A stretch of DNA of 64,000 nt, taken from an uncultured Lachnospiraceae bacterium (GTDB lineage: Bacteria; Bacillota; Clostridia; Lachnospirales; Lachnospiraceae). The stretch is from the NCBI GenBank assembly GCA_944377405.1, contig CALWES010000010.1:1-64000 (forward strand), in the 5' to 3' direction. Shown here piece by piece: positions 17,552 through 26,918 of this stretch. Numbering within the stretch: the first letter of the stretch is position 1; each line of letters opens with the position of its first letter. Below the pieces are notes generated by a model. That model was not told the origin of the DNA and searched no databases. It was given only the letters and a program-made list of their open reading frames with translations. A program made the position numbers and the translations under genes.

Positions 17552-19358
17552 TGCACTCACGGAGATCCTCGCTTCAAAGGAGGCCTCCGGAAAGAAGGCC
17601 CGGGGCGAGATCTACGGGATCAACGGCCCTGTGGTGACCCTTTTGGGAGACCAGGGCTTTCAGATGAATGAGATGGTCTATGTGGGAAAGAATCGCCTGG
17701 TGGGCGAGGTCATAGGCCTGAATACGGAAAAAACCACCATCGAGGTTTACGAGGAGACCTCCGGCATGAAGCCGGGGGAGCCTGTGGAGGGCACCGGATC
17801 ACCCGTGTCCTGTCTGCTGGCCCCGGGTATCCTCGACAACATATTTGACGGTATCGAGCGTCCCCTTTCCTCCATCCGGGAAAAGGACGGCGCCTATATC
17901 GAAAGGGGTGTCAGCGTAGATTCCCTGGACCGGGAGAAGCTCTGGCAGACCCATATCACCGTAAAGCCGGGGGATGTGCTTGAGGCAGGCGCCATCATCG
18001 CAGAGGTGCCGGAGACCCGGGCCATCGTCCACAAGGTCATGGTGCCTCCGGACCTTTCCGGAGAGGTCATAAAGGCAGTGCCCGACGGCTCCTACAACAT
18101 TGAGACGGAGCTTGTGACCCTGCGTCTGAAGGACGGCACGGAGCGGGCCCTTACCATGTGCCAGCGCTGGCCCATCCGTGTGCCGAGGCCGGTGCTGAAG
18201 CGCTATTCACCCACCATGCCCCTGGTCACCGGACAGAGGATCCTGGACACCCTGTTCCCCATTGCAAAGGGCGGAACGGCGGCCATCCCGGGAGGCTTCG
18301 GAACCGGAAAGACCATGAACCAGCATCAGATCGCCAAGTGGTCCGATGCGGATATCATCATCTATATCGGCTGCGGCGAGCGTGGAAACGAGATGACCCA
18401 GGTACTGGAGGAGTTCACGAAGCTGATCGACCCCAAGAGCGGCAATCCGCTGATGGACCGCACCACCCTGATCGCCAACACCTCCAACATGCCTGTGGCA
18501 GCCCGTGAGGCTTCCCTTTATTCCGGCCTGACCCTGGCGGAGTATTACAGGGACATGGGCTACCATGTGGCCATCATGGCGGACTCCACCTCCCGTTGGG
18601 CGGAGGCTCTGAGAGAGCTCTCCGGACGTCTGGAGGAGATGCCTGCCGAGGAGGGCTATCCCGCTTACCTGGCTTCCAGACTGGCAGCCTTCTACGAGAG
18701 AGCCGGACTGGTGGAGAACCTGAACGAGTCCGAGGGATCCATTTCCATCATCGGAGCAGTCTCCCCCCAGGGCGGCGATTTCTCCGAGCCCGTGACCCAG
18801 AACACCAAGCGTTTCGTCCGCTGCTTCTGGGCTCTGGACAAGTCCCTGGCCTATGCGAGACATTATCCCGCCATCCAGTGGCTCAGCTCCTACTCCGACT
18901 ATGTGGGAGATCTGGCAGGCTGGTATACGGATAACGTAAGCCCCAAATTCATGGACTACCGGAACCGGATGTACTACATCCTGACGGAGGAGTCCAAGCT
19001 TATGGATATCGTAAAGCTGATCGGCTCCGACGTGCTGCCGGACGATCAGAAGCTGACCCTGCTCATCGCAAAGGTGATCCGTCTGGGCTTCCTGCAGCAG
19101 AACGCCTTCCACAAGGAGGACACCTGCGTGCCCCTGAAGAAGCAGTTTTTGATGATGGACACCATCCTTTACCTGGAGAAAAAGGCCAAGGCCCTGGTGA
19201 AGCTGGGAATGCCCGTATCCGTGCTGGAGAAGTTCGACATCTTCGATAAAGTGATCAACATCAAGTACGATGTACCCAATGACAAACTGGAGCTGTTTGA
19301 CGAATATAAGAAAAAGATCGACACGTTCTATAACGATGTGCTGGAAAAGAACGGTTAA
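17538..19358 (+). CDS. V-type ATP synthase catalytic subunit A
   Basis: The 606-residue catalytic subunit has the Walker A motif GGFGTGKT at 252-259. It also has the [12 protein letters not shown] block and the long A-specific insertion (about 130-210) absent from F-type beta subunits. The ATG at 17538 is supported by AGGAGG (17527-17532) and by the MGN...[11 protein letters not shown] start. It hydrolyses or makes ATP in the head, alternating with subunit B. Confidence 0.97.
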   Translation: MGNSDALTEILASKEASGKKARGEIYGINGPVVTLLGDQGFQMNEMVYVGKNRLVGEVIGLNTEKTTIEVYEETSGMKPGEPVEGTGSPVSCLLAPGILDNIFDGIERPLSSIREKDGAYIERGVSVDSLDREKLWQTHITVKPGDVLEAGAIIAEVPETRAIVHKVMVPPDLSGEVIKAVPDGSYNIETELVTLRLKDGTERALTMCQRWPIRVPRPVLKRYSPTMPLVTGQRILDTLFPIAKGGTAAIPGGFGTGKTMNQHQIAKWSDADIIIYIGCGERGNEMTQVLEEFTKLIDPKSGNPLMDRTTLIANTSNMPVAAREASLYSGLTLAEYYRDMGYHVAIMADSTSRWAEALRELSGRLEEMPAEEGYPAYLASRLAAFYERAGLVENLNESEGSISIIGAVSPQGGDFSEPVTQNTKRFVRCFWALDKSLAYARHYPAIQWLSSYSDYVGDLAGWYTDNVSPKFMDYRNRMYYILTEESKLMDIVKLIGSDVLPDDQKLTLLIAKVIRLGFLQQNAFHKEDTCVPLKKQFLMMDTILYLEKKAKALVKLGMPVSVLEKFDIFDKVINIKYDVPNDKLELFDEYKKKIDTFYNDVLEKNG

Positions 19359-19370
19359 GGAGGCAGAGAG

Positions 19371-20777
19371 ATGGCAATTGAATATTTAGGACTCAATGGC
19401 ATCAACGGGCCCCTGATCGTACTGGAGGGGCTGAAGGATGCGGCCTTCGACGAGGTCTGCGAGATCAACGTAGGAAGCGAGAAGCGTCTCGGCCGTATCA
19501 TAGAGATCTACCATGACAAGGCGGTGGTCCAGGTCTTCGAGGGCACCGAGGGCATGACCCTGCGGAATGCCCATACGAAGCTTTCCGGACACCCCATGGA
19601 GATCGCCGTATCCGAAGATATGCTGGGCCGTACCTTCAACGGTATCGGAGAGCCTATCGACGGACTGGGGGACATCGTAAGCGACCTGCGGCTTGACGTA
19701 AACGGAAAGCCCTTAAACCCCGTGTCCCGTGAATATCCCAGAAACTATATCCGTACCGGTATCTCCGCCATCGACGGACTGACCACCCTGATCCGGGGCC
19801 AGAAGCTGCCCATCTTCTCAGGAAACGGTCTGCCCCACGACATGCTGGCGGCTCAGATCGTGACCCAGTCCTCCCTGGGGGACAATGCGGAGGGAGAGAA
19901 GTTCGCCATCGTCTTCGGCGCCATGGGCGTGACCCACGACGTGGCTGATTTCTTCAAGCGGACCTTTGCGGAGAGCGGCGTATCGGATCACGTGGCTATG
20001 TTCGTGAACCTGGCCAACGAGCCGGTGGTGGAGCGTCTGATCACCCCCAAGGTGGCCCTGACCCTGGCGGAGTATCTGGCCTTTGAGAAGGGCATGCACA
20101 TCCTGGTCATCCTGACGGATATGACCTCCTACTGCGAGGCCATGCGTGAGGTCTCCTCCTCAAAGGGCGAGATCCCTTCCAGAAAGGGTTATCCGGGATA
20201 TATGTACTCCGACCTGGCCTCCATTTACGAGCGCGCAGGCATCGTGGCAGGCTGCAGCGGTTCTGTGACCCAGATCCCCATCCTTACCATGCCCAACGAC
20301 GATATCACCCATCCCATCCCGGACCTGACGGGCTACATCACCGAGGGCCAGATCGTTCTGGACCGTAACCTGAACGGCCGCAGCATCTACCCGCCCATCG
20401 GCGTGCTGCCTTCCCTGTCCCGTCTGATGAAGGACGGCATCGGTGAGGGCTTCACCAGGGAGGATCATCAGGATGTGGCGAACCAGCTGTTTTCCTCCTA
20501 CGCCCATGCAGGAGACGCCCAGGCCCTTGCCTCCGTTATCGGTGAGGACGAGCTGTCGGACATCGACAAGGCATACCTCCTTTTCGGTGCGGAGTTTGAG
20601 AAGCATTTCGTAGGACAGGATCCCGCAGAGAACAGGACCATCGCCCAGACCCTGGATCTGGGATGGAAGCTCCTGGGTCTTCTGCCCAAGGCAGAGCTTG
20701 ACCGTGTGGACACGAAGATCCTTGAGAAGTACTACCGGCCCACGGATCCTGAGGAGTTTGAAGGAGCGCTTTCATGA
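19371..20777 (+). CDS. V-type ATP synthase non-catalytic subunit B
   Basis: The 468-residue regulatory head subunit has the expected [13 protein letters not shown] start, [13 protein letters not shown] and the [27 protein letters not shown] block. It lacks a proper Walker A motif (GNGLPHD instead), as expected for B. Its stop overlaps the start of subunit D by four bases. Confidence 0.97.
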   Translation: MAIEYLGLNGINGPLIVLEGLKDAAFDEVCEINVGSEKRLGRIIEIYHDKAVVQVFEGTEGMTLRNAHTKLSGHPMEIAVSEDMLGRTFNGIGEPIDGLGDIVSDLRLDVNGKPLNPVSREYPRNYIRTGISAIDGLTTLIRGQKLPIFSGNGLPHDMLAAQIVTQSSLGDNAEGEKFAIVFGAMGVTHDVADFFKRTFAESGVSDHVAMFVNLANEPVVERLITPKVALTLAEYLAFEKGMHILVILTDMTSYCEAMREVSSSKGEIPSRKGYPGYMYSDLASIYERAGIVAGCSGSVTQIPILTMPNDDITHPIPDLTGYITEGQIVLDRNLNGRSIYPPIGVLPSLSRLMKDGIGEGFTREDHQDVANQLFSSYAHAGDAQALASVIGEDELSDIDKAYLLFGAEFEKHFVGQDPAENRTIAQTLDLGWKLLGLLPKAELDRVDTKILEKYYRPTDPEEFEGALS

Positions 20778-21394
20778 ATCAGAACGAATTCCCCACAAAA
20801 GGAAATCTGATCATCTGTAAGAATTCCCTTGCCCTGGCCCGCCAGGGCTATGCCCTGATGGACAAAAAGCGGAATATCCTGATCCGGGAGCTGACGGGCC
20901 TCGTGGAGCAGGCCAAGGACATCCAGGCGGAGATCAACGAGACCTTCACAAACGCCTACCAGGCGCTGCAGAGGGCCAACATCGAGCACGGTATCAGCAA
21001 TGTGGCGGATATCAGCGAGACCATCCCCGTGGAGGACAGCATCCGGCTGAAGTACCGCAGCATCATGGGGACGGACATCCCCCTGGTGGAGTGGGAGAAG
21101 CAGCCGGCAGCCCTCTATTATTCCTTTACGGATACCAGAGAGTCCCTGGACCAGGCCAAGCTTTATTTTGACAAGGTAAAGGAGCTGACCATCAGGCTTT
21201 CCATGGTGGAAAATTCCGCCTACCGTCTTGCGGCAAATATCCGGAAGACTCAGAAGCGGGCCAACGCCTTAAAGAACATCACCATCCCCATGTACGACAG
21301 GCTGGTAAAGGACATCAGCAACGCCCTGGAGGAAAAGGACAGGGAGGAGTTCACTAGGCTTAAGGTCATCAAGCGCCAGAAGGGCGGAGAATAA
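20774..21394 (+). CDS. V-type ATP synthase subunit D
   Basis: The 206-residue central rotor shaft is a long antiparallel coiled coil with the family signatures PTKGNL near the N-terminus and [24 protein letters not shown] near 150-175. It transmits rotation between the A3B3 head and the membrane ring. It is the last gene of the operon and is followed by a strong terminator. Confidence 0.95.
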   Translation: MNQNEFPTKGNLIICKNSLALARQGYALMDKKRNILIRELTGLVEQAKDIQAEINETFTNAYQALQRANIEHGISNVADISETIPVEDSIRLKYRSIMGTDIPLVEWEKQPAALYYSFTDTRESLDQAKLYFDKVKELTIRLSMVENSAYRLAANIRKTQKRANALKNITIPMYDRLVKDISNALEEKDREEFTRLKVIKRQKGGE

Positions 21395-21433
21395 AGAATA
21401 AAAGACTGGCAACGGCTGAAAACGGCCGAAGGG

Positions 21434-21465
21434 AAGGCGTGGACTTTTGGTCCATGCCTTTTTTG
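21434..21465 (+). terminator. Terminator of the V-ATPase operon
   Basis: AAGGCGTGGAC (21434-21444) pairs with GTCCATGCCTT (21450-21460), with one G-U pair, around TTTTG. A run of six T residues (21459-21464) follows. This is a textbook intrinsic terminator. Confidence 0.9.
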
Positions 21466-21566
21466 TGCAGGCCGGGTTGTCCGGCCTCCCCCGGCAGGAC
21501 CGGCCTGCCGCCACGTCCCGGCAGCTTGCACAAATCAATTCGTGAAAAATCACGGCACGAATTTCG

Positions 21567-21596
21567 TTGACAGCCCCGCCCTTCTCAGGGTATCAT
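21567..21596 (+). promoter_or_regulatory. Promoter of the Tad pilus locus
   Basis: TTGACA (21567-21572) and TATCAT (21591-21596) are 18 bases apart. A transcript from here would carry a leader of about 200 bases before the first gene at 21804. That leader has a repeated ATCATCGAT sequence near 21645 and 21660, but I recognise no known riboswitch in it. Confidence 0.6.
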
Positions 21597-21803
21597 GGGG
21601 ACACCCGGAGGAGACCGGGGCACATCATTTATCAATTACATCATCGATGGATCTTCTATCATCGATCAGGTCATTACGAGACTTCGGGACCGGACTCTAT
21701 CCGGCTGGAGTCTGTCCGATCAGAACCATTCACAAAGGAATCCATTTTATTCAGGAACCATATTATTTTTTCAGACGCAGGGAACTGTGCATTCCGTGAG
21801 CCT

Positions 21804-22376
21804 ATGTTTTTTGTACCCTTTTTTCAGGAGATCCTGCTGCTTTTTATTCTTCTTGCGGCATCCGCTGCGGATATCAGGAGCAGGCGGATCCCCAATGGGC
21901 TTCTGCTGGCAGGCTTTCTCCTGACAGCTCTTCTGAAGCTTTTTGATGGGCCCACCGGCCTTTTCATTTCTTTATTTGCGGCACTGGGGCTTCTGGCCCT
22001 TGCCTCTCCTTTTTTCCTGCTGCGGATGACGGGAGCCGGGGATATCAAGACGGCGGCACTGGTGATCTTCGCCTGCCCCGACCGAAACGGGATCCTGATC
22101 CTGGGCTACAGCCTTTTTCTGGGGGCCCTCTGGTCCCTGTGGAAGCTCTGGAGGGGAAAGCTCTTCCGACAGCGCTTCCTCCGGTTCTTCCGATATCTTC
22201 AGGAAGCAGACCGGAAGCTGAAGAGGCTGAGGACCGGCGATCCCTCCCCCGGCCCCATCCTTCCGCCCTATTATGACAGCAGGCGGGATGGAAGGGGGAT
22301 CACCATTCCCTTTGCCCTCTGCATCTTCGGAGGGGCCCTCCTTCGGATGCTGCAGCAGGGAGGGGCGATCCTCTGA
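21804..22376 (+). CDS. Prepilin peptidase, A24 family (TadV/CpaA-like)
   Basis: This 190-residue membrane protein has the two aspartates of the aspartic prepilin peptidases: AADIRSRRIPN near residue 22 and GAGDIK (the GxGD motif) near 78. It should cleave Flp prepilin before export. About five membrane helices are visible. The ATG at 21804 is chosen because the helix begins right after it; the ribosome site (GTGAG) is weak, and an upstream extension would run through the leader. It is the first gene of the pilus locus. Confidence 0.85.
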   Translation: MFFVPFFQEILLLFILLAASAADIRSRRIPNGLLLAGFLLTALLKLFDGPTGLFISLFAALGLLALASPFFLLRMTGAGDIKTAALVIFACPDRNGILILGYSLFLGALWSLWKLWRGKLFRQRFLRFFRYLQEADRKLKRLRTGDPSPGPILPPYYDSRRDGRGITIPFALCIFGGALLRMLQQGGAIL

Positions 22377-22451
22377 ATGGAAAAAGGAACCTAAGCGGAA
22401 GATCCGAACAGGGGGCGTCGATGGAAGCAACGGCTTCAGGAAGGAGCGATT

Positions 22452-23450
22452 ATGGAACGAATCATTGCAGTACTGGATCAGGATCCCCGCTTCGGGGAGC
22501 GGCTCTGCGCCTACGCCAACCAGCGCAGGCTCCTGCCCCTTCAGGCGGCGGCCTTCCAGGACCTTCAGAGCTATCTGGACTTTGCCAGGGAAGGGCGGGT
22601 GGCCATGCTCCTTGCAGAGGAGGGCCTTATTGCAGGGGAGTATCAGCTCTATGCGGACCGGGTCCTGACCCTTGGGGAAGGGACTTCGGAGGGCTTGGAG
22701 GAACGTCTTGCGGGCTGCGACGGGGAGATCCGGAAATATCAGTCCGGAGAGGCCTTACTCCGGGAGCTTCTGGAGTACCTGGGAGAGCCGGGAGAGCGCC
22801 CCGGAGCAGGAAGCGGCGGAAGCCGGGCCCGGGTGACGGGAGTCTATTCTCCTCTGGGAAGGTGTTGTAAGACCGCCTTTGCCCTCCTTCTGGCTCTGAC
22901 CAGGGGAAGGGAGAGCAGGGTGCTGTTTCTGAGCCTGGAGGTCTTCTCCGGCCTGGACCGGCTCCTGTCCCTGGAATTTGCTTCAAGCCTCTCGGACGCC
23001 CTTTATCACCTGCGGCATAACAGCCTGGATGCAGGCCGCATCGGGACCCTGGTACAGCGGATGGGGGATATGGACCTTATTCCTCCCTGTCGTTCCCCGG
23101 AGGACCTGCTGGAGGGGACCGGGGCCGGCTGCGGAGAGCTTCTTGAGACGATCCTCCGGGAGACGGAGTACGACCATGTGATCATGGATCTGGGGAGCTT
23201 TTCCGGGGCTTCGGCGGAACTTATGGAGCTTTGCGACATCATCTATATGCCGATCCTTAAAGACCGGGTATCCCAGGGGAAGGTGGAGAGCTTTACCGCC
23301 TATCTGGAGGGGGCAGGCAGGACCCGGATCCTGGAGGGACTGAGGAAGGTGGAACTGTCTGAGCCCTGCCTTCCCCGGCCCGGGGAGAACTACCTGGAGG
23401 GACTTATGCTAAGTCCCCTGGGGGACCAGGTAAGGGGGCTTTCTCTATGA
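22452..23450 (+). CDS. TadZ/CpaE-like ParA-family ATPase
   Basis: The 332-residue protein has an N-terminal receiver-like region (1-125) and a C-terminal P-loop domain. A deviant Walker A (GVYSPLGRCCKTA, about 130-142) and the VIMDLGS strand of Walker B are visible. TadZ proteins localise the Tad secretion machine at the membrane. The start has an AAGGAG site. Its stop overlaps the tadA start (ATGA). Confidence 0.82.
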   Translation: MERIIAVLDQDPRFGERLCAYANQRRLLPLQAAAFQDLQSYLDFAREGRVAMLLAEEGLIAGEYQLYADRVLTLGEGTSEGLEERLAGCDGEIRKYQSGEALLRELLEYLGEPGERPGAGSGGSRARVTGVYSPLGRCCKTAFALLLALTRGRESRVLFLSLEVFSGLDRLLSLEFASSLSDALYHLRHNSLDAGRIGTLVQRMGDMDLIPPCRSPEDLLEGTGAGCGELLETILRETEYDHVIMDLGSFSGASAELMELCDIIYMPILKDRVSQGKVESFTAYLEGAGRTRILEGLRKVELSEPCLPRPGENYLEGLMLSPLGDQVRGLSL

Positions 23451-24679
23451 GCTACGGAAAGAGCGCAGACAGGAGTCCGGAACGGTTCAAGGCCCTGGAG
23501 CAGACCCTTTCGGAGCGGATCGCCGGAGACCGGACCCTGGCAGGGGCCATGGATGACCGGGAGCTCGGGCAGCTCATCGATGAGGAGATCCGCCGGGAAC
23601 CGGGCTGCAGGCTCCTCTCCCTCGCCGACCGGCTGCGGCTTCGCAGAGGACTTTTCAATTCCTTCCGGAGGCTTGGGCTCCTGCAGGAGCTCATTGACGA
23701 TCCGGAGGTGGGGGAGATCATGGTGAACGGCCACAAAAGCATCTTCCTGGAGCGGCGGGGCAGGATGGTCCCCTGGGACCGGAGCTTCGAGACGGAGGAG
23801 CAGCTGGAGGAGGTGATCCAGCAGATCGTAAGCGGCGTGAACCGGCGGGTGAACACAGCCTCCCCTATTGCGGACGCCAGGCTTTCCGACGGTTCCAGAG
23901 TCCACATCGTGCTGCCTCCGGCTGCCCTCTGCGGGCCGGTCCTTACCATCCGGAAGTTTCCGGAGCCCATTACCATGGACCGGCTGATGGCAGGGGGATC
24001 CCTTACGGAGGAAGCGGCGGAGCTGCTGAAGGTGCTGGTGCGGGCGGGCTACAACATCTTCATTTCGGGAGGCACAAGCTCGGGCAAGACCACCTTTCTC
24101 AACGCCCTGTCTGCCTATATCCCGAAGGAGGAGCGGGTCATCACCATAGAGGATTCCGCGGAGCTTCAGCTCTTCCACATCCCGAACCTGGTGCGCCTTG
24201 AGACCAGGACGGCGAACCCGGAGGGAGCCGGGGAGATCAGCATGGCGGACCTGATCCGGGCCAGCCTCCGGATGAACCCCAACCGGATCGTGGTGGGGGA
24301 GGTCCGGGGCCGGGAGGCCATGGATATGCTGCAGGCCATGAATACGGGCCACGACGGCAGCCTCTCCACGGGCCATGCCAACTCTGCGGAGGATATGCTG
24401 AGGCGGCTGGAGGCCATGGTGCTCATGGGAGCGGAGCTTCCGGTCTCCGCCATCCGGAGCCAGATCGCCTCGGCCATAGACATCCTGGTACACCTGGGGC
24501 GGCTTCCGGACCGGAGCCGGAGAGTCCTGGAGATTATGGAGGTAAAGGGATATGCCAATGAAAGCTTTGCACTTAACCGGCTCTTTTCCTGGGATCTGGA
24601 GAAAAAAGGTCTGGAAAGGACCGGAAGCCTCGCCTGCCGGGACAAGCTTCTGCGCAGCGGCCAGAGGCTCCCCCACTGA
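23447..24679 (+). CDS. tadA: TadA/CpaF secretion ATPase
   Basis: This 410-residue type II/IV secretion ATPase powers Flp pilus assembly. Walker A is GGTSSGKTT at 208-216, followed by the VITIEDSAELQL Asp/Glu box, the NRIVVGEVRGREA Walker B region and the TGHDGSLSTGHAN His box. It should form a hexamer on the inner face of the membrane with TadB/TadC. Its 3' end overlaps the possible start of the next gene. Confidence 0.95.
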   Translation: MSYGKSADRSPERFKALEQTLSERIAGDRTLAGAMDDRELGQLIDEEIRREPGCRLLSLADRLRLRRGLFNSFRRLGLLQELIDDPEVGEIMVNGHKSIFLERRGRMVPWDRSFETEEQLEEVIQQIVSGVNRRVNTASPIADARLSDGSRVHIVLPPAALCGPVLTIRKFPEPITMDRLMAGGSLTEEAAELLKVLVRAGYNIFISGGTSSGKTTFLNALSAYIPKEERVITIEDSAELQLFHIPNLVRLETRTANPEGAGEISMADLIRASLRMNPNRIVVGEVRGREAMDMLQAMNTGHDGSLSTGHANSAEDMLRRLEAMVLMGAELPVSAIRSQIASAIDILVHLGRLPDRSRRVLEIMEVKGYANESFALNRLFSWDLEKKGLERTGSLACRDKLLRSGQRLPH

Positions 24680-25415
24680 TTACAGGCAGTACCGCCTGTC
24701 CCTCTTGGAATGGCTCTGTCTGGGAGGCACCGGAGGGATCCTGGCGGGACTTCTGGCCTATACCTTCTATCGGAACATGGGGGCCTTTCTGCTCCTGCTT
24801 CCTGCAGGGGCTCTTGGGTATCCCCTGTATCGGCGGCGGGAGCTTCAGAGGAAAAGACAGTGGAAGCTGACCCTGGAATTCCGGGAGGCCATAGGCCTTC
24901 TGAGTTCCTTCCTGAGTGCAGGCTACTCCGTGGAAAATGCCTTTGCAGCCTCCCTTCGGGAGCTTCGGAGCCTTTACGGGGACAGGGCCATGATCACGGA
25001 GGAATTCAGCCGGATCACGGCGCAGCTTCGGATGAACCGGCCCATAGAGGCTCTTCTGGAGGACTTTGCCCTCCGCAGCGGAGTGGATGAGATCCGGAAT
25101 TTTACGGAGGTGTTTTCCATTGCAAGGCGCAGCGGCGGGGAGCTGTGTACCATTATCGAGCATACGGTCTCCGTGATCCGGGAGACCCTTTCCGTGGGGG
25201 AGGAAATCGAGACCCTCACCGCCGCCAGGCGCTTTGAGCAGCGGATCATGAATCTGATGCCCTTCGGGATCATCCTATACATCGATCTCTCCAGCGGCGG
25301 CTTCTTTGAGGTAATGTACAGCACCGCGGCAGGGCGGCTTATCATGACGGTCTGCCTGCTGGTATACCTGGCGGCCTGTCTCCTTTCGGAGCGGATCATG
25401 GACATCAGGCTGTAG
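24552..25415 (+). CDS. TadB-like type II secretion F-domain membrane protein
   Basis: The protein has two N-terminal membrane helices (about 56-95), a cytoplasmic T2SSF helical domain (EFREAIGLLSSFLSAGYSVENAFA...) and C-terminal helices near 235-280. It is the inner-membrane platform for the pilus. The start is uncertain. ATG 24552 has GGAGG at 24538-24542 but overlaps tadA by 128 bases; the only later candidate before the first helix is TTG 24705. Length is 287 residues from 24552 or 236 from the TTG. Confidence 0.8.
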   Translation: MPMKALHLTGSFPGIWRKKVWKGPEASPAGTSFCAAARGSPTDYRQYRLSLLEWLCLGGTGGILAGLLAYTFYRNMGAFLLLLPAGALGYPLYRRRELQRKRQWKLTLEFREAIGLLSSFLSAGYSVENAFAASLRELRSLYGDRAMITEEFSRITAQLRMNRPIEALLEDFALRSGVDEIRNFTEVFSIARRSGGELCTIIEHTVSVIRETLSVGEEIETLTAARRFEQRIMNLMPFGIILYIDLSSGGFFEVMYSTAAGRLIMTVCLLVYLAACLLSERIMDIRL

Positions 25416-25417
25416 CC

Positions 25418-26707
25418 ATGGCACCGGCCCCGGAGGGGATCCGGGGGCCGGAAGGGAAAGGAGGCGGCGGAAGGGTGAAGCTTAAGTTTTGGAAGCTCCG
25501 GCTTCGGAAAAATCAGATCCTCTGCCTTTTTGGAGGAGCCGTGCTCTGCGGCCTCTATCTCCTGAATCACGGCGGTGGGAGCGACCCGGGGCTTCTGGCC
25601 CGGGAGAGCTACGGAGGGGGAGAACGGGAATACAGGCTTTCCGTCACGGGACTTCTGGGAGAGGACCAGGAAACGGAGCTTCGGGTAAAGGTGGCTCCCA
25701 GGGAGTACACGGAGGCGGAGGCAGAGGAGGTGTTCTGGGCCCTGATGGAGGAGCTTCCGGAACGGATCCTTGGGGAAAATGAAAATCTGCAGCAGGTGGA
25801 GAGGGACCTTAATCTGATCCGGGCAGCGGAGGAGCAGGGAATCCGCATCACCTGGTACCCGGAGGATACGGAGCTCATCTCCTATGACGGAAGAGTACAT
25901 AACGAGAGCCTGGGAGAGCCGGTGGACACGGGGCTTAAGGCGGTCCTTAGCGACGGGAACCACAGCGCCTCCTTTTTCCTGGAGCTTCGGGTACAGCCCC
26001 GGAGCCTTAAGGGGGAGGAACGGATCCTTGCAGCCTTCCGGAAGCTCCTTACGGAGGAGGACCAAAGGCAGATAAACGGAGAGGCCCTGCGGCTTCCGGA
26101 CAGCTTTGAGGGAAGGGATCTGTCCTATGGAATGCCCCTAAGCTACGAGGCCTTCCTGTTTCTCCTCCTGGGGGCAGGGACCGCAGTGCTCCTTCCCCTG
26201 CGGGAGCGGTCTGCAGGGGCTGCAGCAAGGAAAAAGCGGGAGGAGGCACTGCTTCTGGATCATTCGGAGCTTCTGTCAAAGCTCATGGTGTACCTGGGAG
26301 CGGGGCTTACCATCCGGGGCGCCTGGCAGCGGATCGCAGAGTCCTATCAGGCCGCACGGAAGGCGGGGCTCCGGGAGGAACGGCCTGTCTATGAGGAGAT
26401 GCTTCGGACCCTCCGGGATATGGCTGGCGGCGTGCCGGAGGGAAAGGCCTACAGGGACTTCGGACAGCGCTGCCGCCTGCGGCCCTATGTGAAGCTCTGT
26501 GCCCTTCTGGAGCAGAACCGGAAAAACGGCGGCGCGGATCTGCGGGCACTGCTGTCCGCAGAGATGGAGGCAGCCTTTGAGGAGCGGAAGAACGCCGCCA
26601 GACGAAGAGGCGAGGAAGCGGGGACCAAGCTGCTTCTGCCCCTCTTTCTGATGCTCCTGGTGGTCATGGTCATCGTGATCCTGCCCGCCATGCTGTCCAT
26701 GGGATAA
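25418..26707 (+). CDS. TadC-like platform protein with an added extracytoplasmic domain
   Basis: The C-terminal 180 residues match a T2SSF/TadC platform domain (LLSKLMVYLGAGLTIRGAWQR...) ending in a strong membrane helix. Unlike ordinary TadC there is a region of roughly 190 residues between the first membrane helix (about 32-48) and the second (about 245-260). It is predicted to lie outside the membrane, with acidic, repeat-free sequence that I do not recognise. A GTG at 25475, ten bases after AGGAGG, is a plausible alternative start to ATG 25418. Confidence 0.75.
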   Translation: MAPAPEGIRGPEGKGGGGRVKLKFWKLRLRKNQILCLFGGAVLCGLYLLNHGGGSDPGLLARESYGGGEREYRLSVTGLLGEDQETELRVKVAPREYTEAEAEEVFWALMEELPERILGENENLQQVERDLNLIRAAEEQGIRITWYPEDTELISYDGRVHNESLGEPVDTGLKAVLSDGNHSASFFLELRVQPRSLKGEERILAAFRKLLTEEDQRQINGEALRLPDSFEGRDLSYGMPLSYEAFLFLLLGAGTAVLLPLRERSAGAAARKKREEALLLDHSELLSKLMVYLGAGLTIRGAWQRIAESYQAARKAGLREERPVYEEMLRTLRDMAGGVPEGKAYRDFGQRCRLRPYVKLCALLEQNRKNGGADLRALLSAEMEAAFEERKNAARRRGEEAGTKLLLPLFLMLLVVMVIVILPAMLSMG

Positions 26708-26729
26708 ACGGATGAAAGGAGAAGGGTGT

Positions 26730-26915
26730 ATGAAAGAGATCATGCTGCGCGTATTGCAGGATTTTATCAGAGAAGAGGAAGGAGTCGGAGTCATCGAGGT
26801 GGTGTTGATCCTGGTGGTCCTGATCGGCCTGGTGCTGATCTTCAAGGAGCAGATCAACGAGCTTCTGAAGGGGATCTTCAAGGAGATCAAGACCCTCTCG
26901 GAAAGCGTGTACTAG
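26730..26915 (+). CDS. Flp-family pilin
   Basis: The 61-residue prepilin has a short charged leader ending EEEG. The mature sequence VGVIEVVLILVVLIGLVLIF has the obligatory Glu at position +5 and a hydrophobic N-terminal helix. Cleavage after Gly by one of the locus prepilin peptidases is expected, giving a major pilin of about 40 residues. The ATG at 26730 is preferred because AAGGAG lies eight bases before it. Confidence 0.92.
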   Translation: MKEIMLRVLQDFIREEEGVGVIEVVLILVVLIGLVLIFKEQINELLKGIFKEIKTLSESVY

Positions 26916-26918
26916 CCC

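Noticed and set aside
21597..21803. Cyclic di-GMP riboswitch in the Tad leader
   Set aside because: I looked for the conserved GEMM core sequences and did not find them; only a short ATCATCGAT repeat is present.
23390..24676. 428-codon minus-strand open frame opposite tadA
   Set aside because: It mirrors tadA codon periodicity and has no start signal or domain.
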